The notes below the pieces were generated by a model. That model was not told the origin of the DNA, made no database searches, and saw only the letters and a program-made list of their open reading frames with translations. The translations under genes and the position numbers were made by a program. Positions 15,925 through 23,723 of a stretch of DNA of 64,000 nucleotides are shown here, piece after piece. Position 1 is the first letter of the stretch, and each line of letters starts with the position of its first letter. The stretch is from contig NZ_CP133017.1 in assembly GCF_030866765.1 (NCBI RefSeq), forward strand, positions 6,476,001 through 6,540,000, written 5' to 3'. This stretch comes from Paenibacillus silvisoli (GTDB lineage: Bacteria; Bacillota; Bacilli; Paenibacillales; Paenibacillaceae).

Positions 15925-18420
15925 TTAGGGCTTCGCCGGTCCATCCGGCACCGACACCGACGCTGACGCAGCCGCCGCTTCCGTATCGACCGGCGCGGTC
16001 AGCGCATCGAAGGCGTTCCGCAGATCGTCATTTTCGATAATTTGCTTCCACGGGTCCTGCATCAGGTCGAGCGTCCGGTCAATCCGCGCATTCAGCGCAT
16101 CGCGATCCTCCTGCTTCTCCAACGCCGCCTTAATCGTATCCAGCCCGATCCGAATCGACCACTCGCTCGTACGCTCCATATAGTTGGCGGTTTCCCGGTA
16201 ATATTGCAGATAAGCGCCCGTCCACGCCAGCACTTCCTCCTCGGTTTTCACCTTCGTCAACAGGTCCGCCGCCCGCACCCGGGTACCGCCGTTGCCGGCC
16301 ACATAGATCTCCCAGCCGCCGTCGATCGCGACGACGCCAAGATCCTTGATCGTCGCCTCCGCGCAGTTGCGCGGGCAGCCCGAAACGGCAAGCTTCACTT
16401 TATGCGGCGTATTCAGCCGCTCGAACTTCTTCTCGAGATCGACGCCCATCTTGATCGCGTCCTGCGTCCCGAAGCGGCAAAACGTATTGCCGACGCAGGT
16501 TTTCACCGTGCGCAGCGCCTTGCCGTACGCATAACCGGACGGCATATCGAGATCCTTCCACATGCCGGGCAGATCCTCTTTCTTGACGCCGAGCAGGTCG
16601 ATGCGCTGGCCGCCGGTGATTTTGACGAGCGGCACCTGGTACTTCTCGGCCACCGTCGCGATCTTCTTCAAATCCTCCGGCGTCGTTACGCCGCCGTAGA
16701 TGCGCGGAACGACCGAGAACGTGCCGTCCTTCTGAATGTTCGCATGATTGCGCTCGTTGACGAAACGCGATTCCAGCTCATCCTCGTGCTCCTCCGGGAA
16801 CGCCATGCCAAGGTAATAATTGAGCGCCGGCCGGCATTTGGAGCAGCCCTCGGGATTGTTCCACTCCAGCACATGCATGACTTCCTTCGTCGTCGTCAGA
16901 TGCATTTGCCGGATCGCGCCGACCACCTCATCGCGGGACAGCGGCGTACAGCCGCAAATCCCTTCTTTCACCACCGCAACCTGATCGGCCCCGAGCGTCG
17001 TTGCCAAAATCGCCTCGACAAGCGGCTTGCAGCCGCCGCATCCGCCTGACGCTTTCGTGCACGCCTTCAGCTCGCCGACGCTGACGCAGCCTTTCTCCGC
17101 GATCGCTTCCACCAGCGTATCCTTGGTCACGCCGTTGCAGCCGCACACGATTTCATCGCCGCTCATCGCGGCGACCAAATCCGCCGTGCTTACCGTTTTG
17201 CCGCCTGCCCCTCCGCCGCTACCGCCGGAAGGACCGAACAGCACCTCTTTCTCATTCCCCGTAAAATCTTTCCCGCTTCGAATAGCCGAAAACAGCCTAG
17301 AGCTGTCGCTCGTATCGCCGAATAGCACGGCGCCGATCACTTTGCCGTTCGCGAAAACGACCTTCTTGTAGATGCCGTCCAAATCATCCTGCACGCGAAG
17401 CGACTTCGTCCCCGGCTCATCCACGAAGCTTCCGGCCGAGAACACGTTCACGCCGGAAACCTTCAGCTTCGTCGACAGCACCGAGCCATGGTAGCCCTCG
17501 GTTTCCACGCCGGCCAGCCTCTTCGCCAGCACCGCGCCTTGCTCATACAGCGGCGCGACCAATCCGTACACGACCCCGCGATGCTCGACGCACTCGCCCA
17601 CAGCGGAGATGCCGGGAATACCGCATGCCATAAAGTCATCCACGATAATACCGCGGTTGACCCCGAGCCCGGAGTCCTTCGCCAGCCCGACGTTCGGCCG
17701 GATCCCAGCCGCCATGACGATCAGATCGGTCTCTTCGTGCGTTCCGTCTTGGAAGGCAAGCCCCGTTACCCGATCCCCGCCCGTAATAGCGGCAGACTGT
17801 TTCTGGAGCAAAAATCTCATCCCTTGCGCTTCAAGTTCCGCCTGCAGCAGCCGCGACGCCGTCGCATCCAGCTGCCGTTCCATCAAATAGCTGTGGATAT
17901 GCACAACACTGACTTCCATGCCTAGGTTGATCAACCCGCGCGCCGCCTCGATGCCGAGCAGGCCGCCTCCGATTACGATCGCCTTGCGATAGGTTCGGGC
18001 CGTTTCCATCATCGTTTCGCAGTCCTTAATATCCCGGAACGCAATAACCCCTTCCTTATCAGCCCCCGGCAGCGGAGGCATGAACGGCAGCGACCCCGTC
18101 GCAAAAACAAGCTCGTCATATGGGAGCGCCAGTCCTTGATCCGTCGTAACGATGCGCGCTTCCGCATCCACCGAAACCGCCTGCTGTCCGGCATGCAGCG
18201 CAATGCCGTTATCCAGGTACCAATCCCAGTCGTTCAAAATAATATCTTTAATGCCGGCCTCGCCCGCGAGAACGGACGAGAGCATGATGCGGTTGTAGTT
18301 CGGGTGAGGCTCAGCCCCGATAATGGCAATTTCATAGCGCTGCGGATTGAGCTTGAGCAGCTGTTCAACGAAGGAAACGCCGGCCATTCCGTTTCCGATC
18401 ATGACTAATTTTTTTCTCAT
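15925..18420 (-). CDS. nirB: NADH-dependent nitrite reductase large subunit NirB
   Basis: 831 residues. Domains in order: FAD-binding start VMIGNGMAGVSFVEQ, NADH-binding Rossmann IVIGGGLLGIEAA (near 145), and two BFD-like [2Fe-2S] modules, CGCNGVTKD...CGGCKP and CGCTPLSRDEV...CSKCRP. A sulfite/nitrite reductase half-domain follows. The siroheme/[4Fe-4S] ligands are CVGNTFCRFG and SGCPRNCAEA. It reduces nitrite to ammonium in the cytosol. The ATG at 18420 follows AAGGGGAG. The 5' leader has its own promoter, a GlnR-type box, paired hexaloop hairpins and a terminator. Confidence 0.95.
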   Translation of the reverse strand: MRKKLVMIGNGMAGVSFVEQLLKLNPQRYEIAIIGAEPHPNYNRIMLSSVLAGEAGIKDIILNDWDWYLDNGIALHAGQQAVSVDAEARIVTTDQGLALPYDELVFATGSLPFMPPLPGADKEGVIAFRDIKDCETMMETARTYRKAIVIGGGLLGIEAARGLINLGMEVSVVHIHSYLMERQLDATASRLLQAELEAQGMRFLLQKQSAAITGGDRVTGLAFQDGTHEETDLIVMAAGIRPNVGLAKDSGLGVNRGIIVDDFMACGIPGISAVGECVEHRGVVYGLVAPLYEQGAVLAKRLAGVETEGYHGSVLSTKLKVSGVNVFSAGSFVDEPGTKSLRVQDDLDGIYKKVVFANGKVIGAVLFGDTSDSSRLFSAIRSGKDFTGNEKEVLFGPSGGSGGGAGGKTVSTADLVAAMSGDEIVCGCNGVTKDTLVEAIAEKGCVSVGELKACTKASGGCGGCKPLVEAILATTLGADQVAVVKEGICGCTPLSRDEVVGAIRQMHLTTTKEVMHVLEWNNPEGCSKCRPALNYYLGMAFPEEHEDELESRFVNERNHANIQKDGTFSVVPRIYGGVTTPEDLKKIATVAEKYQVPLVKITGGQRIDLLGVKKEDLPGMWKDLDMPSGYAYGKALRTVKTCVGNTFCRFGTQDAIKMGVDLEKKFERLNTPHKVKLAVSGCPRNCAEATIKDLGVVAIDGGWEIYVAGNGGTRVRAADLLTKVKTEEEVLAWTGAYLQYYRETANYMERTSEWSIRIGLDTIKAALEKQEDRDALNARIDRTLDLMQDPWKQIIENDDLRNAFDALTAPVDTEAAAASASVSVPDGPAKP

Positions 18421-18480
18421 GGCTAATCTCCCCTTACGTTTTTGTTGCGGAACGTCTTCCGGCATGGCTGCGCGTAAACA

Positions 18481-18576
18481 GAAAAAGCCTATCCACTCGT
18501 CGCAGTTGACGAATCAGATAGGCTCCATTGCCGGACTTTAGAGGGCACGCCATTGTGCCATCGCAGTAAAGTATAT
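18481..18576 (-). promoter_or_regulatory. ANTAR-type antitermination leader of nirBD
   Basis: Reading the minus strand: hairpin 1 is GGCAC-[AATGGC]-GTGCC (18559-18544), reinforced by outer ACTTTA / TAAAGT arms. After 11 nt comes hairpin 2, GGC-[AATGGA]-GCC (18532-18521). A terminator follows, AGCCTATC (18524-18517) / GATAGGCT (18493-18486) then TTTTTC. Both six-base loops have A at position 1 and G at position 4, the hallmark of ANTAR-protein RNA targets. The 3' arm of hairpin 2 is part of the terminator's 5' arm, so the two folds exclude each other. The ANTAR gene is divergent, about 350 bases from nirB. Confidence 0.82.
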
Positions 18577-18582
18577 GCCTAA

Positions 18583-18611
18583 AGTATATGACGCGAAAAA
18601 TTACATGTCAA
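18583..18611 (-). promoter_or_regulatory. nirB promoter
   Basis: Minus strand TTGACA (18606-18611), 17-base spacer, TATACT (18583-18588). The predicted start lies just ahead of the hexaloop leader. Confidence 0.8.
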
Positions 18612-18622
18612 TATACATAACA
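18606..18622. promoter_or_regulatory. GlnR/TnrA-type box at the nirB promoter
   Basis: Minus strand TGTTATGTATATTGACA fits TGTNA-N7-TNACA. Its last six bases are the -35 hexamer. The narK promoter has the same arrangement. Confidence 0.75.
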
Positions 18623-18669
18623 TAAATTTAACAAGGGAGTTAGCACAAAAAAGGGAGGAAGACGCATAA

Positions 18670-18688
18670 ATTGGGGAATAGCCCCAAT
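18670..18688. repeat. Short perfect palindrome in the nirB-ANTAR interval
   Basis: ATTGGGG-AATAG-CCCCAAT. No T-tract follows on the plus strand. Role unknown; it could be an operator or insulate the divergent promoters. Confidence 0.45.
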
Positions 18689-18715
18689 AAACCGTCGACA
18701 TTCTGAGGGAGGGTA

Positions 18716-18732
18716 TGTTATATTTTATTACA
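18716..18732. promoter_or_regulatory. GlnR/TnrA-type box ahead of the ANTAR gene
   Basis: TGTTATATTTTATTACA is a full match to TGTNA-N7-TNACA with an AT-rich centre like known sites. It lies 35 bases upstream of the start codon, so binding there would probably repress. Confidence 0.75.
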
Positions 18733-18766
18733 AATTTGCAGGCTGAGTGCCTAGCCGAGGTGAGCG

Positions 18767-19324
18767 ATGATGAAATCAATCCTCGTAGTTGAGGAAGGAA
18801 GGGCACCCGTGTCGATGCACAGCTTGCAGCAAAACTGCCGGACGCTGCACAGGGCGGCAAGCGTCGATGAGGTAAGAAGCTTGATAAACGTCGCGGATGC
18901 CGCCGTGATGCATGTGCCGCTGGAGCGGATGCAGCATTGGCAGTCGGCCATTGCGGGGATGAAGAGGCTGCCGACGCTGTGGCTGTGTACGGAGAGCGCG
19001 GTGCCGGGCGAATTGGATTTCGGATTCACGCTGGACGGCGTTCTATTCAGCTCGATGAACACGTTGGAGATGGGGGTCGCGCTCAAATGGGGACAACGCG
19101 TATTTCTGCAGAGGAAGCGTTGGGCCGAAGAGAGGGAGCAGCTGCTGCAGCGGCTCGACGAGCGGAAATGGATCGATCAGGCGAAGGCCGTTCTCTGCGA
19201 GGTCAAAGGGATTTCCGAGGCAGAGGCGTACGACTTCCTGAGGAAGCAGGCGATGAACGAACGCAAACGGATCGGCGATATCGCCGCTTCTATCGTGAAG
19301 GTGTACCAGCTTATCCACGGCTAA
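18767..19324 (+). CDS. ANTAR-domain RNA-binding antiterminator with pseudo-receiver
   Basis: 185 residues. The C-terminal ANTAR domain (about 125-180) has LDERKWIDQAKAVLCEVKGI followed by SEAEAYDFLRKQAMNERKRI, the RNA-binding three-helix unit of NasR, EutV and AmiR. The N-terminal 115 residues look like a CheY fold, but key sites are missing. Strand 1 ends VVEEG, strand 3 reads AAVMHVPL with no phospho-acceptor Asp, and strand 5 reads GVLFSSM with no Lys. Phosphorylation is therefore unlikely, and how nitrate is sensed is open. It lies between two leaders that carry its expected RNA targets. ATG 18767 or 18770; GAGGTG is just upstream. Confidence 0.87.
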   Translation: MMKSILVVEEGRAPVSMHSLQQNCRTLHRAASVDEVRSLINVADAAVMHVPLERMQHWQSAIAGMKRLPTLWLCTESAVPGELDFGFTLDGVLFSSMNTLEMGVALKWGQRVFLQRKRWAEEREQLLQRLDERKWIDQAKAVLCEVKGISEAEAYDFLRKQAMNERKRIGDIAASIVKVYQLIHG

Positions 19325-19346
19325 CGCGTCTTCAATGAAAAATATG

Positions 19347-19387
19347 TGTCAGCTATATTGACATCACTTTTCCCCACACCCTATAAT
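19347..19387 (+). promoter_or_regulatory. narK promoter with embedded GlnR/TnrA-type box
   Basis: TTGACA (19358-19363), 18-base spacer, TATAAT (19382-19387). TGTCAGCTATATTGACA (19347-19363) fits TGTNA-N7-TNACA and ends on the -35, as at nirB. Confidence 0.8.
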
Positions 19388-19396
19388 GGCAACTAA

Positions 19397-19508
19397 GATC
19401 ACAATGATGTGAATCGGAATAAACGAATATGGGCTGCCACACCGACGTGGAGCCGTTGGCAATGAGGCCGTATTGCAGCATAACGCTGCGATGCGGCCTT
19501 TTCTTGTG
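19397..19508 (+). promoter_or_regulatory. ANTAR-type antitermination leader of narK-nasC
   Basis: Three hairpins have six-base loops with A1 and G4: GATCAC-[AATGAT]-GTGAATC (19397-19415), CCAC-[ACCGAC]-GTGG (19437-19450, inside a GGCT...GCC stem), and GGC-[AATGAG]-GCC (19458-19469). The last shares GGCC with a strong terminator: GGCCGTAT-T-GCAGC / GCTGC-G-ATGCGGCC (19466-19498), then TTTTCTT. ANTAR protein bound to the loops should hold hairpin 3 and prevent the terminator. It starts about 10 bases after the predicted narK -10. Confidence 0.83.
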
Positions 19509-19560
19509 TTAGAAACGCTTACAAAAATCAGTTCTACACGTTGGAGAGGAGTTTTGAACG

Positions 19561-20805
19561 ATGATGAATCGCGATGGATTTTTAAAGAGCGGACACACCC
19601 CTTCCCTGCTGAGCGCGTTCCTGTACTTTGATATGAGTTTTATGGTGTGGGTGCTGCTCGGCCCCTTGGCCGTCATCATTATGAGCGACTATCAGATGGA
19701 CGCCGCTCAAAAAGCCAATCTTGTGGCGCTGCCGGTGCTAGGCGGCTCCGTCCTCCGTCTCGTGCTCGGTTATCTCACGGATGTCATCGGGCCGAAGCGG
19801 ACCGGGCAAATCGGTATCGCCCTCACGATGGTGCCGCTTGTCTGGGGCTGGAAATTCGTCGATTCGCTTAGCGAGCTGTATATCGTCGCCCTGCTGCTCG
19901 GCGTCGCCGGCGCTTCGTTCGCCGCCGCGCTGCCGCTCGCGAGCCGCTGGTATCCGCCAAAGTATCAAGGGCTGGCGATGGGCATCGCCGGCGCGGGCAA
20001 CAGCGGCACGGTATTCGCGACGCTGTTCGCCAACCGGATCGCCCAGCATTACGGCAGCTGGCACGCCGTATTCGGGCTGGCGCTCATTCCGATCGCGCTC
20101 GTGTTCATCGCGTTCACGCTGCTCGCCAAGGACAGCCCGAACCAGCCGTCGCCGCGCAAGCTCTCCGATTACGGCGCGGTGCTGAAGCAGCGCGATACGT
20201 GGATGTTCTGCATGCTGTACGCCGTAACGTTCGGCGGCTTCGTCGGGATGTCCAACTACTTGACGATCTTCTTCAACACGCAATATGGGCTGAGCCCCGT
20301 TCGCGCCGCTGATTTTGCGACCGTCTGCGTCATTGCGGGCAGCTTCTTCCGACCCGTGGGCGGGTGGCTGGCCGACCGGCTTGGCGGCATCCGCATGCTG
20401 ATTGCGCTGTACGCGGTCGTCGCCATTATGATGGCCTGCATTTCCACGCTGCCGCCGCTCCCGCTCATGATCGGGCTCTTGTTTATCGCCATGATGGCCC
20501 TTGGCATGGGCAACGGCTCGGTATTCCAGCTCGTCCCGCTCCGCTTCCAGAACGAGATCGGCATCGTCACCGGCATTGTCGGCGCGGCCGGCGGGCTCGG
20601 GGGCTATTTTCTCCCGAAGGTGCTCGGCAATTTGAAGCTTTCCGCCGGCACGTATACGCCTGGCTTTCTCATCCTGAGCGGCGTGGCCCTGCTCTGCATC
20701 GCCCTCATCTTCCTCGTGCAGGGCGCTTGGAAGAAAACATGGATCGGCAGCGGCGGCAAAGCGCGCGTCGAGTCGCCGGCCATGCAGAACACCGTTGCAT
20801 CATAA
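19561..20805 (+). CDS. narK: Nitrate/nitrite transporter, NarK/NasA-type MFS protein
   Basis: 414 residues, 12 predicted membrane helices, major facilitator superfamily. It carries the nitrate-porter signature GIAGAGNSGTVFATLFANRI in helix 5 and a second Gly-rich copy GIVGAAGGLGGYFLPKVL in the C-terminal half. It imports nitrate for assimilation. The ATG at 19561 is preceded by GGAGAGGAG about nine bases upstream. Placement after an antitermination leader and before the nitrate reductase gene fits assimilation rather than respiration. narK is used for the family; nasA would be an equally fair symbol. Confidence 0.92.
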   Translation: MMNRDGFLKSGHTPSLLSAFLYFDMSFMVWVLLGPLAVIIMSDYQMDAAQKANLVALPVLGGSVLRLVLGYLTDVIGPKRTGQIGIALTMVPLVWGWKFVDSLSELYIVALLLGVAGASFAAALPLASRWYPPKYQGLAMGIAGAGNSGTVFATLFANRIAQHYGSWHAVFGLALIPIALVFIAFTLLAKDSPNQPSPRKLSDYGAVLKQRDTWMFCMLYAVTFGGFVGMSNYLTIFFNTQYGLSPVRAADFATVCVIAGSFFRPVGGWLADRLGGIRMLIALYAVVAIMMACISTLPPLPLMIGLLFIAMMALGMGNGSVFQLVPLRFQNEIGIVTGIVGAAGGLGGYFLPKVLGNLKLSAGTYTPGFLILSGVALLCIALIFLVQGAWKKTWIGSGGKARVESPAMQNTVAS

Positions 20806-20829
20806 AGGAACATCGAGGGAGGAATCCGC

Positions 20830-22956
20830 ATGCGCGCATTACCGATTGCAGCCGCCCCCGGCGCCGAACGGATCAGCTCCCACTGCTGCTTTTGCAGCAT
20901 GCAGTGCGGGATCGAGCTGCTGCCGGACTCCGGCGGCGCCGGCTTCGACATTAAGCCCAGCCCGGATTTTCCGGTCGCTACCGGGCGGCTGTGCCAGAAG
21001 GGGCTGAACGCCCTCGGGCACACCGTGCACGAGGAGCGCCTCCTCGCGCCGCTGCGCCGTAGCGGACCGGCCCTGCCGGGAACGCCGTGGCGGCAGACGG
21101 ATTGGGATGAGGCGCTTGACGGCATCGCTTCCTCGATCCGTTCCATACAAGAGCGGCACGGCCGCGATGCCGTGTCCCTATTCGGCGGCGGTTCGCTGAC
21201 GAACGAGGTCTGCTACCTGCTCGGCAAATTCGCGCGGGTCGCGCTTCGCACCAAATACATCGATTATAACGGCCGCTACTGCATGTCCTCCGCGGCCGCC
21301 GCGCAAATGCGCGCCTTCGGCATCGACCGGGGGATGAACGTGCCGCTCGACGATTTGCAGATGGCTCAATATATTATTTTGGCGGGAACCAATATCGCGG
21401 AGTGCCAGCCGACCATGGTGCCTTACCTGCTCGCCGCCAAGAAACGAGGCGCCGTCATCGTCACTATCGACCCGCGTCCAACGATGACCTCCAAGCTGGC
21501 CGACATCCATGTCAACCTGCAGCCGGGCTTCGACTCCGTGTTCGTAAACAGCTTGCTGCATGTCATTCTGAACGAGAACCTCCATAACCAAGCCTATGTG
21601 GACGCCCACACGACAGGCATGGAGGAGGTGCGGCAGGCGGTGCGGGATTTCTCGCCGGAGACGGTGTCCGGCTACACCGGAATCCCGAAGGAAGTCATTC
21701 GCACCATCGCTCGCGGCTTCGCCCGGGCGGAGACCGGCGTCGTGCTGACGGCGCGCGGCATCGAGCAGCAAGTGAACGGCGTGGAGCACACGCTGAACTA
21801 CATCAATCTCTGTCTGGTCACGGGCAAAATGGGCCGTCCCGGCTGCGGCTTCGGCCCCGTCACCGGCCAAGCGAACGGCCAAGGCGGCCGCGAGCACGGG
21901 CAGAAGGCCGACCAGCTGCCGGGCTACCGGATGATCGACGACCCCGAAGCTAGACGGCACATTGCCGGGATATGGGGCATTGAGCCCGAGGAGCTGCCAG
22001 GCAAAGGCGTGTCCGCCTACGAGCTGTTCGACCGGATTCATGAGGGTGAAATCAAGGCGATGATCGTGCTGGGCTCCAACCCGCTCGTCTCGAGCCCGAA
22101 CAACGCCCGCGTCGAGGAAGCGTTGAAGAAGCTGGAGCTGCTCGTCGTCATCGACCTGTTCGAAACGGAAACCGCCGCCTATGCTCATTGGCTGCTGCCG
22201 GGCTCGACGTTCTTAGAGGCGGAAGGCACGCTGACGAACCTCGAGGGCCGCGTCTTTCACCGGCCGCGCGCCCTGCAGACGCCCGGCATGGTGATGGAAG
22301 ACTACAAGCTGATCTCGCTGCTGGCCGAGCGGCTGGGGCGAGGCGCTTACTTCCGGTACGACTCGCCGGAAGCGGTATTCGAGGAGCTAAGCCGCGCGAG
22401 CGCCGGCGGCAAAGCGGATTACGGCGGCATGACCTACGCGCGGATTAAGGAGAAGAAGGGGCTGTTCTGGCCATGCCCGTCGCCGGAGCACCCGGGAACG
22501 CCGCGCATGTTCGAGAACGGCGTCTTCTATCATCCGGACGGGCGCGCCAAGCTGCACGGCATCGAGCCGAAGAAGCCCGCCGAGACGACGTGCCGCGACT
22601 ACCCTTATATTTTGACGACCGGCCGACTCGGCAATCATTATTTGAGCGGCACCCAAACGCGGCGCACCGCGGCGCTCATGAAGAAGGCGCCGGTGCCCGT
22701 CGCGGAGATCCATCTGTCCGCGGCCGAGCGGCTGCTGCTCCGCCCCGGCGACCGGCTCCGCCTGACGACGCGGCGCGGCACGATGGTCATCGACGTGAAG
22801 GTGGTGCAGGATATCCACCCGACGACGGTGTTCGTGCCGTTCCACTGGGGCGGCGAGCACTCCGTCAACAAGCTGACGAGCGACGCGTTGAACCCGATCA
22901 GCCGCATGCCGGAGTTCAAGGTATGCGCGGTCCGGCTCGAGCGCGTTGCGCCGTAA
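20830..22956 (+). CDS. nasC: Assimilatory nitrate reductase catalytic subunit
   Basis: 708 residues, close to Bacillus NasC. The N-terminal [4Fe-4S] motif is C19-x2-C22-x3-C26 with a fourth Cys in GRLCQKG near residue 57. The molybdopterin oxidoreductase core follows (ISSHCCFCSMQCG, FGGGSLTNEVCYLLGKFAR, GKMGRPGCGFGPVTGQANG). The C-terminal dinucleotide-binding domain has ILTTGRLGNHYLSGTQTRR. It reduces nitrate to nitrite in the cytoplasm using Mo-bisMGD. GGGAGG precedes the ATG by nine bases. No separate electron-transfer subunit (NasB) is seen in the window, so its electron donor is unknown. Confidence 0.93.
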   Translation: MRALPIAAAPGAERISSHCCFCSMQCGIELLPDSGGAGFDIKPSPDFPVATGRLCQKGLNALGHTVHEERLLAPLRRSGPALPGTPWRQTDWDEALDGIASSIRSIQERHGRDAVSLFGGGSLTNEVCYLLGKFARVALRTKYIDYNGRYCMSSAAAAQMRAFGIDRGMNVPLDDLQMAQYIILAGTNIAECQPTMVPYLLAAKKRGAVIVTIDPRPTMTSKLADIHVNLQPGFDSVFVNSLLHVILNENLHNQAYVDAHTTGMEEVRQAVRDFSPETVSGYTGIPKEVIRTIARGFARAETGVVLTARGIEQQVNGVEHTLNYINLCLVTGKMGRPGCGFGPVTGQANGQGGREHGQKADQLPGYRMIDDPEARRHIAGIWGIEPEELPGKGVSAYELFDRIHEGEIKAMIVLGSNPLVSSPNNARVEEALKKLELLVVIDLFETETAAYAHWLLPGSTFLEAEGTLTNLEGRVFHRPRALQTPGMVMEDYKLISLLAERLGRGAYFRYDSPEAVFEELSRASAGGKADYGGMTYARIKEKKGLFWPCPSPEHPGTPRMFENGVFYHPDGRAKLHGIEPKKPAETTCRDYPYILTTGRLGNHYLSGTQTRRTAALMKKAPVPVAEIHLSAAERLLLRPGDRLRLTTRRGTMVIDVKVVQDIHPTTVFVPFHWGGEHSVNKLTSDALNPISRMPEFKVCAVRLERVAP

Positions 22957-22959
22957 AGC

Positions 22960-23013
22960 AAAATACCCCCGACGGAAGAGCGGCTATCTATCGCTCTCCA
23001 TCGGGGGTATTTT
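22960..23013. terminator. Bidirectional terminator between nasC and mobA
   Basis: Stem AAAATACCCCCGA (22960-22972) / TCGGGGGTATTTT (23001-23013) with an inner AGAGCG / CGCTCT stem. The flanking A and T runs suit both directions of the convergent pair. Confidence 0.9.
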
Positions 23014-23684
23014 CATCTATTTAGCTGCCGCAGATATTGATCGAACAGCTCCGGATTGTTCAAGTTGACGAACGCCGCTTCCTCTTCCGGCTCGCAGTCC
23101 AGCAAGATCGTATCCAGGTCGCCGAGCAGCCCCATGACGCGTAGATCCCGCTGCTCCAGCCGCTTCGCAAGCGTATCCGCGATGCGGGTATGGTAGAGCG
23201 CGTGAAACGGCTGCCCTTCCGTTCGGATCACATCCGGCTCCCTGCTAGTAGCGGCCGTTTGAGCCATGCGGCGGAAGAGCGACGGCGACAGCAAGGGCAT
23301 GTCGCACGCCATGACGAAGCCGTAGCCCGGCTCCGGCAGCGCGGAGAGCGCCGCATGCAATCCGGCCAGCGGGCCGCAATCGGGATACCGATCGCTCACG
23401 TAGACGACATTCGCCGCAAGCCCGGCCAGCTGCTCCCGATAGACCGCTTCGCGTCCGCCGTCACCGACGGAGAGGACGATGCGGCTCAGGCCAAGCGCGG
23501 CCATCTGATCGGCAAGCCGCCGCAGCAGCGTCGTTTCGCCGATGCGCAGCAGCGCCTTGTCCGTCCCCATCCTCCGGCTCTGCCCGCCGGCGAGTATAAT
23601 GCCGCAAAGCCCTTTTTCAGCGGCTTCACCCGCCCCAGCCCGAACCGTCGCTCCGTCCAGCCGATCTACTCCCTCCGCTGCCAT
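23013..23684 (-). CDS. mobA: Molybdenum cofactor guanylyltransferase MobA
   Basis: 223 residues from ATG 23684. The nucleotidyltransferase signature GIILAGGQSRRMGTDKALL binds GTP and Mg, and FVMACDMPLL is the second metal/substrate motif. MobA attaches GMP to molybdopterin to make the guanine dinucleotide form that NasC-type reductases need, which explains its place beside nasC. AGGAGG lies 12 bases upstream; a TTG one codon earlier would be closer. A residual 25-residue lead before the conserved core is variable in this family. Confidence 0.9.
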   Translation of the reverse strand: MAAEGVDRLDGATVRAGAGEAAEKGLCGIILAGGQSRRMGTDKALLRIGETTLLRRLADQMAALGLSRIVLSVGDGGREAVYREQLAGLAANVVYVSDRYPDCGPLAGLHAALSALPEPGYGFVMACDMPLLSPSLFRRMAQTAATSREPDVIRTEGQPFHALYHTRIADTLAKRLEQRDLRVMGLLGDLDTILLDCEPEEEAAFVNLNNPELFDQYLRQLNR

Positions 23685-23723
23685 CAACCTATCCTGCCTC
23701 CTGATCATTCCGCGGCAATGCCG

